From contig JAAYOK010000153.1 of NCBI GenBank assembly GCA_012520355.1, forward strand, positions 1-42,723: a stretch of 42,723 bases of DNA, in the 5' to 3' direction. This stretch comes from Bacillota bacterium. Lineage in GTDB: Bacteria; Bacillota; Limnochordia; Darwinibacteriales; Darwinibacteriaceae. Made by a program: the position numbers and the translations under genes. Positions 37,379 through 42,723 of the stretch are shown piece after piece. Position 1 is the first letter of the stretch, and every line of letters starts with the position of its first letter. A model generated the notes under the pieces. That model was not told where the DNA came from. It saw only the letters and a program-made list of their open reading frames with translations, and searched no databases.

Positions 37379-37477
37379 ATGGGTAGACCCAGACCGATCT
37401 GCTGTGGAATAGACCCTGTTACGGCCATCTTCATTCTATTCCTGGTTGTACTTCTGATCATCGGCTTCAATCTATAA
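37379..37477 (+). CDS. Tiny single-TM peptide (32 aa)
   Basis: SD GGAAGGAG; MGRPRPICCGIDPVTAIFILFLVVLLIIGFNL; stop/start spacing of 1 nt with the upstream ORF. Not in the supplied ORF track because of its size. Confidence 0.7.
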   Translation: MGRPRPICCGIDPVTAIFILFLVVLLIIGFNL

Positions 37478-37497
37478 CAAGAACGGGAGGTGCTGCC

Positions 37498-37752
37498 GTG
37501 AAAGAGAAGGATAGTCAAACGCTGGATTCGTTACTCAAACTGCTTCCCATACTAGCCGCCAGTTACCCTCAAATCACCGCCCTATTGGGGCAACTTACAG
37601 GAGAGGCCCCTGGCCCAAGCGGTCAAGTCCAGGATGTGATTCCCAAAATAACGCAACGATTGGCCACCATGGACCAGGAAACAAAAGACGAACTGGTCAA
37701 ACAGCTCTATAGTTTCTTTCCCGAACTTAAGGAGCTCGCCAAGGGACGGTAA
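37498..37752 (+). CDS. Small 'LLKLL-SYP' protein (84 aa), paralogue of 39102-39365
   Basis: GTG start with SD CGGGAGGTG; SQTLDSLLKLLPILAASYPQITALLGQL. Confidence 0.8.
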   Translation: MKEKDSQTLDSLLKLLPILAASYPQITALLGQLTGEAPGPSGQVQDVIPKITQRLATMDQETKDELVKQLYSFFPELKELAKGR

Positions 37753-37763
37753 CGAAATGTTTG

Positions 37764-37793
37764 GTGCCCTAGGGGCAAAATCCCTAGGGCACT
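37764..37793. terminator. Bidirectional terminator
   Basis: GTGCCCTAGGG-gcaaaat-CCCTAGGGCAC perfect 11-bp stem between convergent genes. Confidence 0.8.
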
Positions 37794-38806
37794 TGTCTTG
37801 CCTGAAGAGTGGAGAGTAGATGCCCTTGATACGCAAGGGGATTCAGATAGATGCGCCGCAGCAGGGCCTTGTCCGCAAGCCCCCAAAAGAGACTTTTATC
37901 GGGCTTGCCATTGACCTCCAAAATCCAGGGGTTTCCCTCTACATCGATGAGAAAGTCCACCCCTAACTCGCCCAAGATAGCATAGGAACCATCAAGGGAT
38001 TCAGCCACAGCCTGGCTGATGACCCTCAGACGTGCCAGTAGAGGGGACGGTACGAAATCAGCCGGAGCTGCAATGGTATGGTAGTGGTTGGTTAAGAGAT
38101 TAGAGGCAAGACCGATCCGACTCAACTCCCCCCCTACTTCCCAATTACCTCCACCATTTTTCTGCATGAGAATTCGTACATCAAACCTGTCATCACCCAG
38201 CACGGCGCTTTCAATATACTCTTGGGCGATAAACGTCTCAGGTGGCGCGGTGGCAAGTAAAAGGGGGATGAAAAGGTCGGCACCTATAAGGGGAACTGGT
38301 ATGCCTACCCCAGAACGGATAATGATCACACTTGGAGTTAAGAGTGTAAGCTTAAGAACTCCAGCGCCGCCATGGCTGAGGCGAGGCTTCAAGATGAGGG
38401 AGGGATGTCGAGTCAAGATCTCCCCGAAATCATCATCCGTATACTTGTAGGTTCTAGGCAGGTACTCGCCGAGCCCCTGTTCCTCCAAGCTCTGATAGAC
38501 GTCCCATTTATCGAAATGGGTACGATCGTTAAAGATATGCTCCGATCCCAAGATCTGACCTAGTCTCAGTAAAAGGTCCTGAGGCTCTGGAAAGCAGCGA
38601 TTATAGATGATCTTAGGGAAAGCAAAGTAGCCCTGTTGCCAGCGCCCCCTCTTCAAGAGAAGACCTCCAACTCGTTCCCTAGCCCAGTCGATACCCCCGG
38701 GGTCAAAGAAGAGCAAATCCACGGGATACTCCCTGGAAAGAGATCCATACACTCTTACTCTGTGTAGCTTGTTTAACAGTATAGCCTGACTAACTCTTCG
38801 ATACAT
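37784..38806 (-). CDS. ATP-grasp protein, YheC/YheD (endospore coat-associated) family
   Basis: GGLLLKRGRWQQGYFAFPKIIYNRCF, HFDKWDVYQSLEEQGLGEYLPRTYKY, LILKPRLSHGGAGVLKL, YAILGELGVDFLIDVEGNPWILEVNGKPDKSLFW. Confidence 0.88.
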   Translation of the reverse strand: MYRRVSQAILLNKLHRVRVYGSLSREYPVDLLFFDPGGIDWARERVGGLLLKRGRWQQGYFAFPKIIYNRCFPEPQDLLLRLGQILGSEHIFNDRTHFDKWDVYQSLEEQGLGEYLPRTYKYTDDDFGEILTRHPSLILKPRLSHGGAGVLKLTLLTPSVIIIRSGVGIPVPLIGADLFIPLLLATAPPETFIAQEYIESAVLGDDRFDVRILMQKNGGGNWEVGGELSRIGLASNLLTNHYHTIAAPADFVPSPLLARLRVISQAVAESLDGSYAILGELGVDFLIDVEGNPWILEVNGKPDKSLFWGLADKALLRRIYLNPLAYQGHLLSTLQARQVP

Positions 38807-38927
38807 GGTAGCGCCCCCCAAAGAGCGAAAATGAGAACTCAGAATTATGGCAGTCCACATAGACTGTCATATTGTATGAGCAAGAAGGGTAGCAGCTTCT
38901 TAATTCTCCGCCAAGGGGGTGCACTCC

Positions 38928-39008
38928 GTGACTGACAACCAAGAGACCTTCATCGTCTTTGTAGCCTTGATCCTCATCGTGATTTTGGCTGTGATCTTGC
39001 TTGCCTAG
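38928..39008 (+). CDS. Tiny single-TM peptide (26 aa)
   Basis: GTG start with SD AAGGGGGTG; MTDNQETFIVFVALILIVILAVILLA. Not in supplied ORF track because of its size. Confidence 0.65.
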   Translation: MTDNQETFIVFVALILIVILAVILLA

Positions 39009-39015
39009 CTCTGGC

Positions 39016-39038
39016 AGGGATGGGGCCTCCCCATCCCT
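39016..39038 (+). terminator. Hairpin / weak terminator after the 26-aa gene
   Basis: AGGGATGGGG-cct-CCCCATCCCT, 10-bp stem, only a poor pyrimidine tract after it. Confidence 0.5.
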
Positions 39039-39101
39039 CCTTCTACTCCCAATAGTATATGAGAGACAAAGTAGGTGTGACCCAGAAAGGAGGTGTGAAT
39101 C

Positions 39102-39365
39102 TTGGAGTCAACGAATGGCGACTTGACCAAATCAAGCGAGACCTTTGAGACATTGCTCAAGCTACTTGCGCTACTCATCACGAGTTATCCTGCAATTTTG
39201 TCCCTTCTGGAACAGTTCAAGGAGGACTTCGCAAGCGGAATCCGCACCATCACAGAGGCCCTGAACAGCATTCGTGAGGAGAATGGGGATCCAGAAAGGC
39301 TCACGAGACAACTCACAGAAGCCATACCAGAACTTGGGAAGTACATTCCTAAAGCATATACCTAA
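39102..39365 (+). CDS. Small 'LLKLL-SYP' protein (87 aa)
   Basis: TTG start with strong SD AAAGGAGGTG; SETFETLLKLLALLITSYPAILSLLEQF, paralogous to 37498-37752. Confidence 0.82.
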   Translation: MESTNGDLTKSSETFETLLKLLALLITSYPAILSLLEQFKEDFASGIRTITEALNSIREENGDPERLTRQLTEAIPELGKYIPKAYT

Positions 39366-39370
39366 GGAAA

Positions 39371-39410
39371 AAGAGGCTGGCAGACGATCCTTCTATCCAG
39401 CCTCTTTCGG
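39371..39410. terminator. Bidirectional terminator overlapping the end of the membrane-protein gene
   Basis: AAGAGGCTGG-N16-CCAGCCTCTT then T-rich. Confidence 0.75.
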
Positions 39411-39848
39411 TGTCTCTGTACCGTCCAATCTCCTGACCAGGTACCCAAGGAGCACTCCCCACAAAATGGCCCCGATTTTGCCGCTCAGCACCGTACCTAC
39501 CGTGGCTTGACTTACATGCGGTACCCTATACAAAACGGCAATAGCACTCTCTGCAAAGCTTAGTAGGAGGCTAAAGATGAGCGCCTTACCCAAATAGCCC
39601 TGGGAATGGGTATCGGAAAAGGCATACGAAAAAACAACTCCCCTAAACCCAGACCAAAGAAGCTGTAAGGCCAAGGACGAAACCACCTCTAGTGTACTTT
39701 GGGGCAGTCTACCATAGATGATAACGCCTGCCCAATCGAGCATTTGAAAGGCGGCAAGGTCCAAAGTGTGAAAGGAAATGTAACTCCAAAGATTGAGAGG
39801 AATGGCAGCGAGCACACCGCCTACAAAGCCTCGGTAGAATCGATCCAT
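39393..39848 (-). CDS. Hypothetical polytopic membrane protein (~151 aa)
   Basis: MDRFYRGFVGGVLAAIPLNLWSYISFHTLDLAAFQMLDWAGVIIYGRLPQS..., several hydrophobic segments. Confidence 0.75.
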   Translation of the reverse strand: MDRFYRGFVGGVLAAIPLNLWSYISFHTLDLAAFQMLDWAGVIIYGRLPQSTLEVVSSLALQLLWSGFRGVVFSYAFSDTHSQGYLGKALIFSLLLSFAESAIAVLYRVPHVSQATVGTVLSGKIGAILWGVLLGYLVRRLDGTETPKEAG

Positions 39849-40037
39849 GACGAAGCCCCCCATACACTGTCTTGCTATAGGGTCTCCTCGGAGCAGAAAT
39901 TCATTCGCCCGGGCTACTTTCCCCTGAGCACTTGGCAATACAAGGCCCTGACCGATCAGATGCTTTCGCTGCTGATTTAGCCATTGACACACAAACTAAT
40001 GTTCGTCTATGATAAGGGAGAAAGGAAGGTGGCGCCT

Positions 40038-42350
40038 ATGCCAGGTGGAGTGGAATCTGTCCTAGAAAAGATGAAGAAGAATCCTCGTTTTACGGATAAT
40101 GTCACCTTCCGTCATACCATACCGGCTCAGGCCGGAGTCTATGAGCCCATTCCAGATTTTTTACCCCATGAACTACGTGAACTTCTCCAGCGGAAAGGAA
40201 TCGAGCGGCTTTACAGCCATCAAGCGGCTGCCCTGAAGGGTGTTAGAGAAGGTAAACACATTGTGGTGGTCACACCTACGGCTTCGGGTAAAACCCTCTG
40301 TTACAATCTGCCTGTCATCCAAACCCTTCTAGAAGACGAAGAAGCAAGGGCACTCTACCTCTTTCCCACCAAGGCCTTGGCCCAAGATCAGGTGGCCGAA
40401 CTCATGGCCTGGAGTGATGAACTTGGGGGTAGAATTAAGACCTATACCTATGACGGAGATACCCCCGGCGATGCCCGTATTGCCATTCGCTCCGCAGGAA
40501 GTATTGTGGTCACCAATCCAGATATGCTTCATTCCGGAATTTTGCCTCATCACACCAAGTGGATGAGGCTCTTTGAGAATCTGAAATATGTCGTCATCGA
40601 TGAGCTTCACATCTACCGAGGAGTCTTCGGTTCCCATGTGGCTAATGTGCTACGGCGGCTTGAGCGTATCTGCAAGTTTTATGGGGCTAATCCCCAGTTT
40701 ATCTGTACATCGGCCACCATCGCCAATCCGAAAGAACACGGGGAAAACCTCCTCGGACGCCCTGTGTCTGTGATTGATCAAAATGGAGCTCCTAGGGGAC
40801 AGAAAGATCTGATCTTTTATAATCCACCAGTTGTGAATAAGCCCTTAGGGATTCGTCGTAGCGCCCTTTTGGAGGCAGAAGCAGTGGCCCGGGAACTGAT
40901 TGCAGCTAAAGTGCCCACCATTGTCTTTACCCGTAGTCGCCTTAACACAGAGGTACTTGTCACCTATTTACGGCAGTCCTTTCAAAAGCTCGGTCAACCC
41001 CATGAGACAATTCGAGCCTACCGCGGCGGTTATTTGCCTCGCCAGCGTAGGCAAATCGAGCAAGACCTCAGGGCTGGCAAGGTTTTAGGGGTGGTCAGTA
41101 CCAATGCTTTAGAGCTTGGAATTGATATTGGGACGCTCCAAGCCGCGGTCTTGACAGGCTATCCCGGAACGATTGCCAGTACCTGGCAGCAACTGGGGCG
41201 CGCTGGTCGGAGTAACGAGTCTTCTTTAGCGGTCTTAGTGGCGAACTCGAGCCCCCTGAACCAGTTTATGATCCAAAACCCTCGGTACTTCATGGAGCGA
41301 GGCGCTGAATATGCCCGCATTAATCCTGATAACCTTTACATCCTCGTCTCTCATCTAAAGTGCGCTGCTTTTGAGCTTCCCTTTGTGGTGGGAGAGAAAT
41401 TTGGTCAAATTGAACCAAGTGAAATTTTGGACTATCTTGCGGATCAAATGATCCTCCGCAAGGTAGAGGACCGTTTTTATTGGATGAGCGAGAACTATCC
41501 CGCAGTGGATATTTCCCTGCGCAGTGCTTCCACGGAAAACTTCGCCATTATTGATACCACAGATGGACAAACCAAGGTCATCGGTGAAGTGGATCGCTTC
41601 AGTGCCCCCATGCTCGTCCATGAAGGCGCGATTTACATCCATGAAAGCGCCCAGTACCACATTGATAAGCTGGACTGGGAACGCCAAAAGGCCTATGCCA
41701 GAGAAGTTGATGTAGATTACTATACGGATGCCAATCTAGATGTAGAGCTGAAGGTCTTGGATGTTTTCGCCAACGAAGAGTTACCCCAGGTCAAGCGAAA
41801 CTGGGGTGAAGTCATGGTGGTTGCCAAGACCCATATGTACAAGAAGATAAAGTTTCATACCCATGAGAATATTGGTTGGGGCCAGATCGCCTTGCCAGAA
41901 CAGGAACTGCATACTACGGCCTATTGGTTTAGTATCCCTCAGGAAAACGTCGCAACTCTCGAACGAGGAGCTTTACAAAGTGCCCTCTTAGGAGCAGCCC
42001 ATCTTCTAGGTCAAATCGCTTCTTTAGAGCTTATGTGTGAGCCCAGCGATTTGGGAGTCACTGCCCAGATCCGGTCACCATTCACAGGCGATCCCACGGT
42101 CTATATCTACGAAAAATATCCTGGTGGCGTCGGTTTTAGTGAGCAGCTCTTTGAGGCCCATGGGAGACTACTCTGGCGAGCTTTATCCATAATCAAGAAC
42201 TGTCCTTGTCCCTCAGGTTGTCCCTCCTGTGTGGGACCAGTGGAAGAGGTGGGCATGGAAGGCAAGGCACATACGTCCTGGTTTTTAAAGGGGGTTTTGA
42301 CGCATGGATCTGACGAGCAAGCTTCGAAGATTCCTTCCCCCCAAGAGTGA
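40038..42350 (+). CDS. mrfA: DEAD/DEAH-box helicase, MrfA/YprA family with C-terminal Cys cluster
   Basis: HQAAALKGVREGKHIVVVTPTASGKTLCYNLPVI, VIDELHIYRG (DExH), LGIDIGTLQAAVLTGYPGTIASTWQQLGRAGRS; C-terminal CPCPSGCPSCVGP. Likely start at 40038 preceded by GGAAGGTGG. Confidence 0.92.
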   Translation: MPGGVESVLEKMKKNPRFTDNVTFRHTIPAQAGVYEPIPDFLPHELRELLQRKGIERLYSHQAAALKGVREGKHIVVVTPTASGKTLCYNLPVIQTLLEDEEARALYLFPTKALAQDQVAELMAWSDELGGRIKTYTYDGDTPGDARIAIRSAGSIVVTNPDMLHSGILPHHTKWMRLFENLKYVVIDELHIYRGVFGSHVANVLRRLERICKFYGANPQFICTSATIANPKEHGENLLGRPVSVIDQNGAPRGQKDLIFYNPPVVNKPLGIRRSALLEAEAVARELIAAKVPTIVFTRSRLNTEVLVTYLRQSFQKLGQPHETIRAYRGGYLPRQRRQIEQDLRAGKVLGVVSTNALELGIDIGTLQAAVLTGYPGTIASTWQQLGRAGRSNESSLAVLVANSSPLNQFMIQNPRYFMERGAEYARINPDNLYILVSHLKCAAFELPFVVGEKFGQIEPSEILDYLADQMILRKVEDRFYWMSENYPAVDISLRSASTENFAIIDTTDGQTKVIGEVDRFSAPMLVHEGAIYIHESAQYHIDKLDWERQKAYAREVDVDYYTDANLDVELKVLDVFANEELPQVKRNWGEVMVVAKTHMYKKIKFHTHENIGWGQIALPEQELHTTAYWFSIPQENVATLERGALQSALLGAAHLLGQIASLELMCEPSDLGVTAQIRSPFTGDPTVYIYEKYPGGVGFSEQLFEAHGRLLWRALSIIKNCPCPSGCPSCVGPVEEVGMEGKAHTSWFLKGVLTHGSDEQASKIPSPQE

Positions 42351-42723
42351 TGAGGTCAGCCCCGTTCTCACAAAGAGTCATAATCTTGATCCCTTCCTCC
42401 ATGGTCAGGAGGTGGATACACCCTTTGGCACTACCTATGTTGTGGAAGAAAAGTGGCCCTTGAACAAGCGCCATGGCCATTGGCTGCTAAAAACGCTTCT
42501 GGAGACTGATTACGAATGTTTTCAGGCCTCGGTCGGTGAGTTTACCCTAGAAGACCTCCTCTTTCTCGATACAGAAACCACGGGCCTGGCCGGTGGAACT
42601 GGCACCTATGCTTTTTTGGTCGGTCTAGGCTATATGACGCCAACACACCTCGTCGTCAAACAGCTTTTGATGCGAGACTATAATGAAGAGCTAGCCCTCC
42701 TCTACCTGTTGGATCAAGAACTA
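42304..42723 (+). CDS. mrfB: Ribonuclease H-like exonuclease, MrfB/YprB family, truncated by window edge
   Basis: Frame overlaps the mrfA end; MDLTSKLRRFLPPKSDEVSPVLTKSHNLDPFLHGQEVDTPFGTTYVVEEKWPLNKRHG...LLFLDTETTGLAGGTGTYAFLVGLG (DEDD exonuclease motif DTETTGL). Confidence 0.9.
   Translation, partial: MDLTSKLRRFLPPKSDEVSPVLTKSHNLDPFLHGQEVDTPFGTTYVVEEKWPLNKRHGHWLLKTLLETDYECFQASVGEFTLEDLLFLDTETTGLAGGTGTYAFLVGLGYMTPTHLVVKQLLMRDYNEELALLYLLDQEL

Overview
The window is a dense, mostly housekeeping stretch of a spore-forming, flagellated, probably anaerobic Bacillota genome. It carries about 40 protein genes and no rRNA, tRNA, CRISPR array or transposon that I could support. From left to right it contains: a peptide ABC solute-binding protein (truncated) with a TetR regulator; a split chromate transporter pair; a tandem HD/HD-GYP protein; a phosphosugar mutase; a four-gene GerA/GerC/small-2TM/GerB germination operon; glycogen phosphorylase with a sugar isomerase; a duplicated-ComFB protein, a methyltransferase and fliD; a cold shock gene; ugpB-ugpA-ugpE without an ATPase; degV; tyrosine phenol-lyase; a GlpA/BFD-type oxidoreductase; ccdA with a ResA/TlpA-like protein; cardiolipin synthase; a degenerate-GGDEF/EAL protein; pepA; an MFS transporter; a peroxiredoxin interrupted by one in-frame TGA; PAS-GGDEF-HD-GYP; a DUF896 protein; Fe/Mn SOD; a cluster of very small proteins around a YheC/YheD-like ATP-grasp gene; and mrfA-mrfB (truncated). 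The two strongest observations are (1) a selenocysteine peroxiredoxin with UGA exactly at the peroxidatic position, a bSECIS-like hairpin, no resolving Cys and a Cys-bearing N-terminal extension, and (2) a repeated two-gene module (tiny single-TM peptide followed by a ~85 aa 'LLKLL-SYP' protein) flanking a spore-coat-type ATP-grasp gene, which looks like an undescribed small-protein system. All calls come from reading the sequence and supplied ORFs; no database search was run.
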